DNA of 10,418 nt from NCBI GenBank assembly GCA_963772515.1, contig CAVYXC010000001.1, forward strand, positions 1 through 10,418, written 5' to 3'. The DNA is from JAFAHD01 sp963772515 (lineage in GTDB: Bacteria; Vulcanimicrobiota; Vulcanimicrobiia; Eremiobacterales; Eremiobacteraceae). Position numbers and translations under genes: made by a program. This document shows, piece after piece, positions 1 to 8,458 of the stretch. Under the pieces are notes generated by a model that had not been told where the DNA came from, ran no database searches, and saw only the letters and a list, made by a program, of their open reading frames with translations. Each line of letters begins with the position of its first letter. Within the stretch, counting starts at the first letter, position 1.

Positions 1-31
1 GGAGCATGACCTGAAGAAGGCAAGGTGATCC

Positions 32-520
32 GTGAGCGTGCAAATCGTGAATACGGCAGATATTGGGTGGGAGAACAGGAAATCGCCGCGCGGAAGCTTT
101 CAGCGCGCCGGCAAGAAAATCTCCGAGGCGCTTGGGCGCGACCGGCGATCGATGGACCTGAGCCAACGGCACCCGTTCGACGTGGAGCTCCAGAAAGTAC
201 CGCCAGGAGCCGCCTCCTGTCCGTATCACTCGCATAGCGCCCAGTACGAGTTCTATCTGGTCATCTCAGGCACCGGCAGCGTGCGAGACGCCGATGGTAG
301 GCGCGCCGTCAAGGCAGGCGATGCGTTCCTCTTCAAGCCGGGCGAGGCGCACCAAGTCATCAACGACGGATCTGAGGATTTGATCTATCAGGTCATCGCG
401 GACAATCCAATGGGGGAAACCTGTTACTATCCCGACAGCGAGAAATGGGCGGTGAAATCCCCGGAGTACCGCCTGGTCCGCGGTGCGCCCCTGGACTACT
501 ATGATGGAGAGGAGAGGTGA
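32..520 (+). CDS. Cupin-2 domain protein
   Basis: A 162-residue protein that is a single cupin barrel. The first cupin motif is visible as Gly59 ... His66-Ser-His68 ... Glu73 ... Gly80. The second follows as Gly96 ... Pro103-Gly104 ... His107 ... Asn111. His66, His68, Glu73 and His107 are the usual metal ligands, so a metal-bound cytosolic cupin is likely. The substrate cannot be told: the superfamily covers isomerases, dioxygenases and sugar or small-molecule binding proteins. The GTG start at 32 has AAGG-type Shine-Dalgarno sequences just upstream (13-20 and 22-28), and the in-frame product runs into the fold without a break. There is no signal peptide or membrane segment. It converges on rqcH with only 10 bases between the two stop codons, so it does not share that gene's transcript. 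Family assignment is firm; function is unknown. Confidence 0.85.
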   Translation: MSVQIVNTADIGWENRKSPRGSFQRAGKKISEALGRDRRSMDLSQRHPFDVELQKVPPGAASCPYHSHSAQYEFYLVISGTGSVRDADGRRAVKAGDAFLFKPGEAHQVINDGSEDLIYQVIADNPMGETCYYPDSEKWAVKSPEYRLVRGAPLDYYDGEER

Positions 521-530
521 CGAGCGTGTG

Positions 531-2291
531 CTATCGGCGCTGCTGATGTGTCGCCCGCAACGGGACTACCGCGATCGTCTTGAAATCCGTGTACCAGACC
601 AAACCGGTCGCGCCCTTGCCCTGGCGGCGCACGTGTTTGCGCTGCGTGTAGTCGATTTCGACCTTCGCCGCATCTGAAGCGCGGCTCGCGTTCGCCGCAA
701 GTGCCGCCGCGCGCGCGATCTGATCGTCCGTCGGGGTATCGCCGGCGTGCGGAAGCCTGAGGATCACGTGCGCTCCAGGGATGCCGCGAGCATGGAACCA
801 GTAATCGCCCGGCCGCGCCACGGAGAAGGTGAGGCGCTCGTTATCTTTGGGCGACCGCCCGACATAGGCGACGGCCCCACCCCCCAGCTCCACCGATGTA
901 GTAGCGCGCTCTTTGAGCGCGCTTTTTTTCTTCTTGTGCGCGTTCGGAGAACGCGCTGCTATACGGGGAGCGATTGCGGCGGCGACCTCCTCGTAGATCG
1001 TCGTGCGCAGCGCGGGATCCGCGTCGGCGCGGTCCAGCTCCCACAGAAGGTGTTCCCAGTAGGGTTTCATCGCCGCCAAGCGTTCCAATCGTGCCGCGAC
1101 GCGCGGCAAGCCGCTGCGCGCTTTCTTGTAGCGCTTGAAGTAGTCGGCGGCGTTCTGCTTCGGAGTGAGCACAGGGTTCAATGCGATTCTCGCGCCGTCG
1201 GGCGTTACCAACACCGATGCGTTCGGCACTATGCCGGCGAGGTTCGCGTAGATGGCATCGCCGCTCGCGCGCAAGCTCTCGGCCGCGGTGCCGCGCGTTT
1301 GGGCCGCGCGCAAACTTTCCATCTCTTCGTCGCAGCGCTTGAGCATACGCTCGAGCCGCTTGCGCAGCGTCGCGCTCGCCGGCGCGATGCGCGCTCGCTC
1401 GCCACGCTCGATCTCGGCTGCGCACACCTCATCGAGGCTGAGTGCGCGGCTGACGTCGCCTTCGGGCCAGCGCAGCGGCACCACATGGCACGCGACGATC
1501 TCGCTGCCGCGACGATACACGTACAGCGACGACCCCGGATCCGCGGCCGCGCGCGTCACCTGCTCGCGCAGCGCGGCCCAACGGTCGAGCAGCAGGTCAC
1601 CGGCTTTCACGCCCAGATCGGGCGTGAGCTCCAACTCCGCGATCAAGCTCCGCGCGAGCGGCGGGGTGCATGCCGGATCGAATTCCCCGAGCAGCCGCAC
1701 GACGGCACGCAACTGCGGCTCCGGCGAAGCTAGCGCCGCGGCGACGCGCTCTACGAACGTCGCGCGATCGCACGTCGCGACTCGCGGTGGCGGCGCCTGA
1801 TACGGCTCGCCCACGACGATGCCGCGCGCCGAGCCTTCGGGAGCGAATTGTCGAACGGCAGCAAGCACGGACCAGCCGCCGGCGCCGATCGGGCGCAGCA
1901 CGAGCGCGTTCGGTTTGCGGGGCTCAAGTTCGAGCACTAGGCGGTGTTTCGCAGGCACGCCGAATGCTGAACGGGAACTCGTGTCGACGTTGAGTATGCG
2001 GTCATCAGGTACGGCGTGGACGGCATCGATGACGCTCCCGCGCAGCAGCGGTGCGACGCCGCCGGCCCAGCCGCCAGGACCGCTTTCGTTTGTCTGATCG
2101 CGCCGCTGGATCGCTGCCGCTAACGGGTGATCCGGGTCGAAGGCGGCTCGCAGCTCGAGGTGCGCGCGCCGTCGATAGCACGCCAGCGATAGGCTCCGCT
2201 CGGCCGTGCGCAGGTCGCTCACGCGACCGCCGGCGAGCAGCTGGTCGAGCTCGCGCGCGAGCCGCGCGACGAGCCAGCTATCGAGCGTCAT
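531..2291 (-). CDS. rqcH: Ribosome quality control NFACT protein RqcH (Rqc2/FbpA family)
   Basis: A 586-residue NFACT protein, close to the usual length of about 570. In this family RqcH binds 50S subunits obstructed by peptidyl-tRNA, recruits tRNA-Ala and adds C-terminal alanine tails that mark stalled nascent chains for degradation. The N-terminal NFACT-N domain opens with MTLDSWLVARLARELDQLL. It carries the Asp97-Arg98 pair inside PDDRIL, at the same position as the Asp-Arg pair required in characterised RqcH proteins. A charged, helical middle (about residues 330-440) matches the coiled-coil arms. The C-terminal NFACT-R part has RPGDYWFHARGIPGAHVIL and a basic YTQRKHVRRQGKG stretch. The reading frame stays open for 33 more codons upstream (to 2390), but that extension would lie inside gmk and lacks family similarity, so the ATG at 2291 is preferred. 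No Shine-Dalgarno sequence precedes it. The start codon overlaps that of the divergent gmk. Older annotations call this family fibronectin-binding protein. Confidence 0.88.
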   Translation of the reverse strand: MTLDSWLVARLARELDQLLAGGRVSDLRTAERSLSLACYRRRAHLELRAAFDPDHPLAAAIQRRDQTNESGPGGWAGGVAPLLRGSVIDAVHAVPDDRILNVDTSSRSAFGVPAKHRLVLELEPRKPNALVLRPIGAGGWSVLAAVRQFAPEGSARGIVVGEPYQAPPPRVATCDRATFVERVAAALASPEPQLRAVVRLLGEFDPACTPPLARSLIAELELTPDLGVKAGDLLLDRWAALREQVTRAAADPGSSLYVYRRGSEIVACHVVPLRWPEGDVSRALSLDEVCAAEIERGERARIAPASATLRKRLERMLKRCDEEMESLRAAQTRGTAAESLRASGDAIYANLAGIVPNASVLVTPDGARIALNPVLTPKQNAADYFKRYKKARSGLPRVAARLERLAAMKPYWEHLLWELDRADADPALRTTIYEEVAAAIAPRIAARSPNAHKKKKSALKERATTSVELGGGAVAYVGRSPKDNERLTFSVARPGDYWFHARGIPGAHVILRLPHAGDTPTDDQIARAAALAANASRASDAAKVEIDYTQRKHVRRQGKGATGLVWYTDFKTIAVVPLRATHQQRR

Positions 2292-2901
2292 GAAGGAGAT
2301 CGCGGACACGCCCAGCCGAAAACCGGTCTTGTTGATAGTCTCCGGCCCATCGGGCTCGGGCAAGGACAGCGTCATCGCGGCGCTGCGCACGCTCGAACCA
2401 GAGGTCGGCTACTGCGTGTCGACCACGACGCGAACCGCGCGCCCCGGCGAAATCGAAGGCGTCCATTATCATTTCGTCTCGAACATGCGGTTCAAGAAAA
2501 TGGCGGAGAACGGCGAGTTCCTCGAAACGCGCGAGTATGCGGGCAATCTGTACGGCACGCCCAAGGCATTCGTCGATGAGACGTTGCGTTCCGGTCGCGA
2601 TCTCGTCATGAAGCCCGAGGTGAACGGCGCCAAGCGCATCAAACAATTATATCCCGATGCGGTGCTGGTCTTCCTGACGGTGCGCTCCGAGGACGAGCTG
2701 CAACGCCGCCTCGAGGTGCGCAACGCCGACGGCCCGGGCGACATCGCCGCCCGGCTGGAAACCGCCCGGCTCGAGGCGAAAGCTATCAAAGACTACGACT
2801 ACTTGATCGTCAATGACGAGTTCGACGTCGCGGTGGCGCAGCTGCGGGCCATCCTGACGGCAGAAGCCCTCAAGGTCTGGCGCTCGAACGAGCTTGGGTG
2901 A
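2290..2901 (+). CDS. gmk: Guanylate kinase
   Basis: A 203-residue cytosolic kinase that phosphorylates GMP to GDP with ATP, in purine nucleotide synthesis and salvage. The Walker A loop is GPSGSGKD at residues 19-26. The GMP-binding region TTTRTARPGE with EGVHYHF follows at 45-62. EFLETREYAGNLYGTP (77-91) and the C-terminal KDYDYLIVND (167-176) are also family hallmarks. Asp26 stands where Ser, Thr or Gly is more usual after the P-loop lysine. The segment before the conserved NGA (residues 112-114) is VMKPE rather than the common L-x-I-D-V type. The rest looks intact, so I expect an active enzyme. The ATG at 2290 is chosen because upstream codons only mirror rqcH and give an arginine/serine-rich peptide. 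No good Shine-Dalgarno sequence is present; an AAGGAG follows the ATG rather than preceding it. glmS starts 13 bases downstream, suggesting an operon. Confidence 0.93.
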   Translation: MKEIADTPSRKPVLLIVSGPSGSGKDSVIAALRTLEPEVGYCVSTTTRTARPGEIEGVHYHFVSNMRFKKMAENGEFLETREYAGNLYGTPKAFVDETLRSGRDLVMKPEVNGAKRIKQLYPDAVLVFLTVRSEDELQRRLEVRNADGPGDIAARLETARLEAKAIKDYDYLIVNDEFDVAVAQLRAILTAEALKVWRSNELG

Positions 2902-2914
2902 GGAACGATAACCA

Positions 2915-4744
<1,830 letters not shown>

Positions 4745-4782
4745 CCTCTAAGAGTGCGTTCCTGAGTGAGAAGGACTGAGCC

Positions 4783-4812
4783 CCGACAACCAGTTAACGC
4801 CGCTAGTACAAT
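4783..4812 (+). promoter_or_regulatory. Possible sigma-70-type promoter of the Rhs gene
   Basis: The 95-base gap after glmS holds CCGACA (4783-4788) and TACAAT (4807-4812) separated by 18 bases, a weak -35/-10 pair. GAGG at 4831-4834 is a good Shine-Dalgarno sequence for the ATG at 4840. No clear terminator for glmS is visible in the gap, so read-through from glmS is also possible. Confidence 0.3.
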
Positions 4813-6279
4813 CCGGGGAACGTCGACTGCGAGGCGGCCATGTGGAAGCGCATTTCAGCCATCTGCGTTGTTCTCTGTCTCACGTTCGCGCAAGCTCTCA
4901 GAGCAGCAACGCCAAGCGAACCAGCGACTTTCGGGCCGGTCTTAGCCGGCCGGACTCCCCAACCCAGTGCTATCGCTCAACCTTCCTTGGCAAGGGGCGG
5001 CGGTGATCTCTCGGACATATTACTTGGCGGAAGCGCGAACGCACGGCATCGCGACCTAAACCTCGTCAATCTCGAAGCATCGAGAATGGTCGCTGTTTCG
5101 AGCGGATGGACTGAGGATATCGAGGCGGGCGCATACCCCGGAGGCGCATGCTATAACTACGCAAGCGGCGACTATGTCTCCACTGCGTGCGCTAAGGGGC
5201 CAAGCGGCTGGTCCGTCACGGTGGATCTGTCACCCAGCGATGCTTGCTCGCCTTCGCTTCAGACGCAGTGCGAGAATCCGCGCGCCACTGGCGGCCTGAC
5301 AAACTGCTACTTTGGCACGTACCCGACTACGGTGTGTTCACTCACGCAGATAGGCAGCTCGGGAAGCTTTGGTGGAACGATCTCCGTCGACGTTTACACG
5401 ACGACGAATCCTATCACGTTCCTTTACACTGAAACGCATGCGTGGCACGGCGACATTTTCCCCAACAACGTGTCCAACCCACCATCGACGGGGAACGTCC
5501 CGTCGCCGAACCGCTCATGCGACCCATGCAAAGGCAATACCGTCAATCCCGTCAACGTCATCACGGGGGAGCTGTGGTACCGGCACACGGACGCAGCGCT
5601 CTCAGGCCCGTTTGGTCTGACCTTCAAACGCTACTACACGTCGCAGACGACCTTTTCTGGCGATCTGGGAAATAATTGGCGACACACCTACGACGCGAAT
5701 TTGGACGTGTCTCGTCTAGCTACGCTCGGTCAAGTATGGGCCTATGACAACGAGAACACGTACAGTGTGTTCAACGGCGTTTCGAACGGATCAACTTCGT
5801 ACGACTCCACGTCAGGCCTCACGCTCGCGCTCAACTCCAGCGGCTCGACGTATACGCTGACTTCCTTCAGCGGTGTGGTATCGACGTTCGACTCGACGGG
5901 TCGGCTTCTTAGCGTCGAGGATCGGATCGGAAACTTGCAGACGGTCGCCCGCGATGCGTCGCACGCGTATCGGATAAGCGCGGTGACCGATTCGCTCGGT
6001 CGGTCCCTGAACTTCGGCTATGACAGCTCGAACCGCATCACGTCGGTGACGAGCACGCCAAGCGGCATCTCGATGACGCTCGCCTACGGTGGAACCGGCT
6101 GCGGCTCCAACGATCTGTGCAGCATCACCGAATCGGATGGCAAGAAATGGACTTACCAATATGCCACCTCAAACACAGCCTTCCCGCATGACCTGACCCA
6201 GGTCACAGACCCTAATGGCAACACGCAAGAAGTCAACATCTATCAGTCGTTGCAGAATATCATTCAGGAGCAGTACATC

Positions 6280-6303
6280 TGGAGCAACCCCGGTTTGGTG
6301 GAC
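6280..6303 (+). repeat. Left terminal inverted repeat of the IS3 element
   Basis: It begins TGGAGCAACCCC and ends TTTGGTGGAC. It matches the reverse complement of 7506-7529 at 23 of 24 positions; the mismatch is G at 6293. One more base outward (6279 and 7530) also pairs, but the TG...CA boundary suits the family better. Confidence 0.85.
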
Positions 6304-6304
6304 A

Positions 6305-6326
6305 CTTTCCCCTTTGGGGAGAAAGG
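6305..6326 (+). promoter_or_regulatory. Hairpin covering the orfA ribosome binding site
   Basis: CTTTCCCC (6305-6312) can pair with GGGG (6316-6319) and AAAG (6322-6325) around a TTT loop, with a two-base AG bulge. The 3' arm is the purine-rich Shine-Dalgarno stretch of orfA (ATG at 6333). Transcripts that enter from the Rhs gene would contain the whole hairpin. IS10 and IS50 use comparable structures to stop transposase synthesis from outside transcripts; the same role here is an inference. Confidence 0.45.
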
Positions 6327-6332
6327 TCCGCC

Positions 6333-6647
6333 ATGAGCAAGCCACAGCGTCCCTATCCACCCGAGTATCGACATAAGATCATCGAGCTGGTGCGCAGCGG
6401 TCGTAGCATCGCCGAGGTCGCCCGCGAGTTCGAGCTGTCCGATCAAACGCTTCGCAACTGGCTCAAGCAAGACGACGTGAACGCGGGTCGTCGCGAGGAC
6501 GGTTTAACGACGACGGAACGCGATGAGCTGACGCGCTTGCGCCGCGAGAACAAGCGTCTGCAAGTCGAACAGGAAATCCTAAAAAAAGCCGCAGCCTGGT
6601 TCGCACGGGAGACCGACGCGATTCCACCCAAGTCTTCGAGTTCGTGA
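6333..6647 (+). CDS. IS3-family transposase OrfA
   Basis: A 104-residue DNA-binding subunit. Residues about 8-48 form the HTH_Tnp_1 helix-turn-helix (YPPEYRHKIIELV ... SIAEVAREFELSDQTLRNWLKQ). Residues about 63-86 form a leucine-zipper coiled coil used for oligomerisation. GGGGAGAAAGG just upstream is a strong Shine-Dalgarno sequence. The stop codon TGA (6645-6647) overlaps a GTG at 6644 that could start orfB. Alone, OrfA of this family regulates transposition; fused to OrfB by frameshifting it makes the transposase. Confidence 0.92.
   Translation: MSKPQRPYPPEYRHKIIELVRSGRSIAEVAREFELSDQTLRNWLKQDDVNAGRREDGLTTTERDELTRLRRENKRLQVEQEILKKAAAWFARETDAIPPKSSSS
6581..6588 (+). promoter_or_regulatory. 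Probable programmed -1 frameshift site (A7G) between orfA and orfB
   Basis: Seven A residues followed by G, read as CTA AAA AAA GCC in the orfA frame. A -1 slip enters the frame that continues without a stop into the conserved OrfB start (VFEFVKAHRAVYPIATMCRV). This is the usual IS3 arrangement for making OrfAB. Confidence 0.7.
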
Positions 6648-7490
6648 AGGCGCACCGGGCCGTGTATCCGATCGCCACCATGTGCCGCGTGCTGGAGGTC
6701 TCCACCAGCGGGTACTATGCGTGGTGCAAGCGTGTGCCGTCGCCGCGAGCGCTCGAGGATGAGGTGTTGTGCGAGCGCATCGTCGAGCTGCACCGCCTCT
6801 CGCGCGACACCTATGGCGCACTACGCATGCACGCCGATCTGCGCGACGACGGTTTCCACATCGGGCGCAAGCGCGTGGCACGCCCGATGCGTCTGCGCCA
6901 CCTGCGCGGCGTGTGCCGGCACCGCTTCATACGCACGACCCAGCGCGATCGCGACGCACGGCTGGCACCAGACCTGGTCGACCGCAACTTCAGCGCGAGC
7001 GGACCCGATCAGCTGTGGGTGGCGGACATCACCTACGTGCCGACCTGGGCCGGCTTCTTGTTCGTGGCGGTGGTGCTCGATGCGTGGAGCAGACGCATCG
7101 TGGGTTGGGCGCGCCAGCAACTTGCGCACCCAGCTCGTGCTCGATGCGATGGAGATGGCGTTGCAGCGTCGACGACCGACCAACGTCATCCATCACTCCG
7201 ATCAAGGCACGCAGTACACCTCGATCGCCTTCGGCCTCCGCTGCCGCGAAGCCGGCGTGCGTCCCTCGATGGGCTCGGTCGGTGATGCCTATGACAACGC
7301 CATGGCCGAAAGCTTCTTCGCCACACTCGAATGCGAGCTGTTGGATCGGCGTCGCTTCCGCAGTCGTCACGAAGCTGCGCTCGAGGTGTTCGACTACATC
7401 GAGGGCTTCTACAATCCGCGGCGGCGTCACACGGCCCTGGGCAATCTCTCGCCCGTCAACTACGAACGCACGATGAGCGAGGCGGCATGA
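6644..7490 (+). pseudogene. IS3-family transposase OrfB (DDE integrase), frameshifted
   Basis: The first half is read from the GTG at 6644, or as an OrfAB fusion. It has MCRVLEVSTSGYYAW, the HTH_21-like region RLSRDTYGALRMHADLRDDG, and the first catalytic Asp in WVADITYVP, followed by VVLDAWSRRIVGWA. At about 7110-7121 similarity switches to another frame (SNLRTQLVLDAMEMAL), consistent with a net loss of two bases or gain of one. The second half keeps the second Asp in HHSDQGTQY, the Glu in AMAESFFATLECEL, and the C-terminal YNPRRRHTALGNLSP motif, ending at 7490. All three DDE residues survive, but in two frames, so the protein is probably not made whole. A sequencing or assembly indel could give the same picture. 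Confidence 0.85.
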
Positions 7491-7505
7491 TCCTAACCGC
7501 TAACC

Positions 7506-7529
7506 GTCCACCAAAGCGGGGTTGCTCCA
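7506..7529 (+). repeat. Right terminal inverted repeat of the IS3 element
   Basis: Reads GTCCACCAAA ... GGGGTTGCTCCA, the inverse of 6280-6303 with one mismatch (7516). It follows the orfB stop codon by 15 bases. Confidence 0.85.
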
Positions 7530-7777
7530 GGAGAGATGATTGGCAGAATCTTCCGGGCGACACCGTAATCAACGACACACGGGCGTGCGGATGTTATAAT
7601 CAGATTCTTTCTAGCACAGCTCTCAGCATTAACGCTGCAAACATTCCTTACCAACCTTTCGGCCCAAACAGCAATTCCACAACGAATACTCTAGTTCGAG
7701 CGCTCGGCTTGCAGCCACCAATACCACCCGTTTGGGCGCCTGGCTGGACCATGGCTCCGTTGGTTCCGCTGCGATGA
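7530..7777 (+). pseudogene. Rhs-like C-terminal tail remnant
   Basis: About 80 codons remain open to the TGA at 7775-7777, in a frame different from the Rhs N-terminal part. The peptide includes a paired-Cys segment CGCYNQIL, then NIPYQPFGPNSNSTTNTLV and a Pro-rich end with PPVWAPGW. I recall similar GPNSN ... APGW endings in C-terminal domains of secreted or Rhs-type proteins but cannot name a family, and no catalytic residues can be assigned. It has no start codon of its own outside the IS. It most simply represents the lost gene's variable C-terminus. Its last codons overlap the next gene by ATGA, the usual layout of a toxin tip and its immunity gene. Toxin activity is not demonstrable from sequence. 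Confidence 0.55.
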
Positions 7778-8136
7778 AAATACTTAGAATTGCATTGTTG
7801 AGTGCTTGCGTATTGCTGCTGGGCTATTGTTGTTATTACTACGCCACCACACCATCCGTAAGCAGCGTTACAGCCTTGGTCAATAAAGAGGTGCCAACGG
7901 GCTCATCATATGAAGTTGTAACTTCTTTTCTCGATCGGCACCTTATCCACTACGGACATTTTATCGGCAATGGTCCCGAAACCCCAGAGTACCTTCGGAA
8001 TACGCTGACGGCGTACATCAATCCAAATAGTAGGTTTCTTTGGCTTACTAGCGCACTTACGATTCGCTTTTGGTTTTCCAACGATCAGAAGCTAGAGAGA
8101 TTCTCCGTACAAGAGGACTGGTCGGGGCTTCCATAA
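7774..8136 (+). CDS. Small membrane-anchored protein, candidate immunity protein
   Basis: A 120-residue protein with one N-terminal hydrophobic segment (about 4-23, ILRIALLSACVLLLGYCCYY), then a soluble domain. The cysteines at 19-20 do not sit in a standard lipobox, because Tyr18 is just before them; a signal anchor is more likely than a lipoprotein. The soluble part has VPTGSSYEVVTSFLDRH, recalling a BamE/SmpA-like 'G-S-x-x-x-V' opening, and ends with a beta-rich ALTIRFWFSNDQKLERFSV. I cannot assign a family. The ATG overlaps the TGA of the Rhs tail (ATGA), so translational coupling is likely. Position and size fit an immunity protein facing an exported toxin. Sampled lines here are about 47-48% GC against about 62% in glmS, suggesting transfer. 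The gene itself is intact. Confidence 0.7.
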   Translation: MKILRIALLSACVLLLGYCCYYYATTPSVSSVTALVNKEVPTGSSYEVVTSFLDRHLIHYGHFIGNGPETPEYLRNTLTAYINPNSRFLWLTSALTIRFWFSNDQKLERFSVQEDWSGLP

Positions 8137-8149
8137 GCTGGCTATCTGA

Positions 8150-8180
8150 CCGGACGCTCGTCACCGTTCGCACCATGCCG
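8150..8180 (+). repeat. Degenerate repeat box, outermost copy
   Basis: CCGGACGCTC at 8150-8159 followed by TCACCGTTCGCACC resembles the paired-box repeat found further right, with the second box decayed. It starts 14 bases after the stop of the preceding gene. It opens the 322-base stretch 8137-8458, in which I see no convincing gene, only these repeats. Confidence 0.35.
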
Positions 8181-8280
8181 CTGGGTCGAGAAGCCGACGG
8201 GCGGACAAAACGATCGCACAAGCGGCGGAAGGCTCAGACCACTCTAGCCGAGCGGTCCAATGGAGATCCAATATGGCCAC

Positions 8281-8308
8281 ACACCGCCACCGGAGGTTTG
8301 AGCGGTGT
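8281..8308 (+). repeat. 7-bp inverted repeat enclosing a degenerate box
   Basis: ACACCGC (8281-8287) and GCGGTGT (8302-8308) form a perfect 7-bp inverted repeat. The 14-base loop contains CACCGGAGGTTT, one base away from the recurring CACCGGACGTTT box. The stem is not followed by a T-run, so a terminator is unlikely. Confidence 0.4.
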
Positions 8309-8340
8309 TACCTTCTACTCCGAATCACGGCGGCACCGGA

Positions 8341-8376
8341 CCGGACGTTCTCAATGGCGCCGGCGGGGTGGGTGGC
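8341..8376 (+). repeat. CCGGACGTTC-box repeat, variant copy
   Basis: CCGGACGTTC at 8341-8350, preceded directly by a partial extra copy (CACCGGA), and followed by GGCGCCGGCGGGG and GTGGCC. This is the same order as the better copies (box, GCGCC, G-run, GTGGC). Only one full box is present. Confidence 0.5.
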
Positions 8377-8411
8377 CGGCTAACCGAACTGCGAGAGACG
8401 TTTGCCGACCA

Positions 8412-8458
8412 CCGGGCGTTCGAAAGGTGGCACCGGACGTTTGTCGCCGCGGCAGCGA
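8412..8458 (+). repeat. Paired-box repeat next to the first membrane-protein gene
   Basis: CCGGGCGTTC (8412-8421) and CCGGACGTTT (8433-8442), 21 bp apart. The 3' GCGCCAC hairpin part is degraded. The stop codon of the minus-strand membrane-protein gene lies at 8459-8461, right at the edge of the repeat. Confidence 0.55.

Larger units (their letters stand above)
4840..6336 (+). pseudogene. Rhs/YD-repeat secreted protein, N-terminal part, truncated by an IS element
   Basis: Host coding ends at residue 480 (base 6279); residues 481-498 are read from the IS end. Residues 1-23 form a Sec-type signal peptide: Lys3 and Arg4, a hydrophobic core, and an ALRAA-type cleavage region. Residues 100-230 are Ser/Thr/Gly-rich and hold most of the cysteines. 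About 227-290 (CDPCKGNTVNPVNVITGEL ... FKRYYTS ... LGNNWRHTYDANL) match the DUF6531-type start of Rhs and YD-repeat proteins. YD-like repeats follow from about 345 (FDSTGRLLSV, VTDSLGRSLNFGYDSSNRI, VTDPNGNTQEVN). Full Rhs proteins usually have over 1000 residues forming a shell around a C-terminal toxin. Here nearly all of the shell and the core-terminating motif are absent. The signal peptide suggests export through Sec rather than loading on a type VI spike. A probable C-terminal remnant lies beyond the IS at 7530-7777. The fragment could still be secreted but cannot deliver its toxin. Confidence 0.82.
6280..7529 (+). mobile_element. IS3-family insertion sequence, 1250 bp, probably inactive
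   Basis: The ends begin with TG and finish with CA and carry 24-bp imperfect terminal inverted repeats with one mismatch. Inside are the two overlapping frames typical of IS3: orfA with a helix-turn-helix and orfB with the DDE integrase core, joined by an A7G slippage site. The element lies in the same direction as the Rhs gene it interrupts. The flanks (ACATC on the left, GGAGA on the right) show no 3-5 bp direct duplication, although IS3 elements normally make one. The integrase frame is broken near 7110-7121, so transposition would need help from another copy. Confidence 0.9.

Noticed and set aside
747..1733. 328-residue plus-strand open frame inside rqcH
   Set aside because: It is antisense to a conserved gene, its peptide is Arg/His-rich low-quality sequence, and high GC makes such mirror frames common.
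2206..2289. 28-codon N-terminal extension of gmk
   Set aside because: It is a Ser/Arg-rich mirror of rqcH; kinase similarity begins after the ATG at 2290.
2292..2390. 33-codon N-terminal extension of rqcH
   Set aside because: It lies wholly inside gmk and precedes the point where RqcH family similarity starts (MTLDSWLVARL).
2902..2914. glmS ribozyme in the leader
   Set aside because: Only 13 bases separate gmk from glmS, far too short for the ribozyme.
7591..7600. TATAAT-like -10 promoter in the Rhs tail
   Set aside because: No convincing -35 lies upstream, and the bases are explained as coding sequence (CYNQ).
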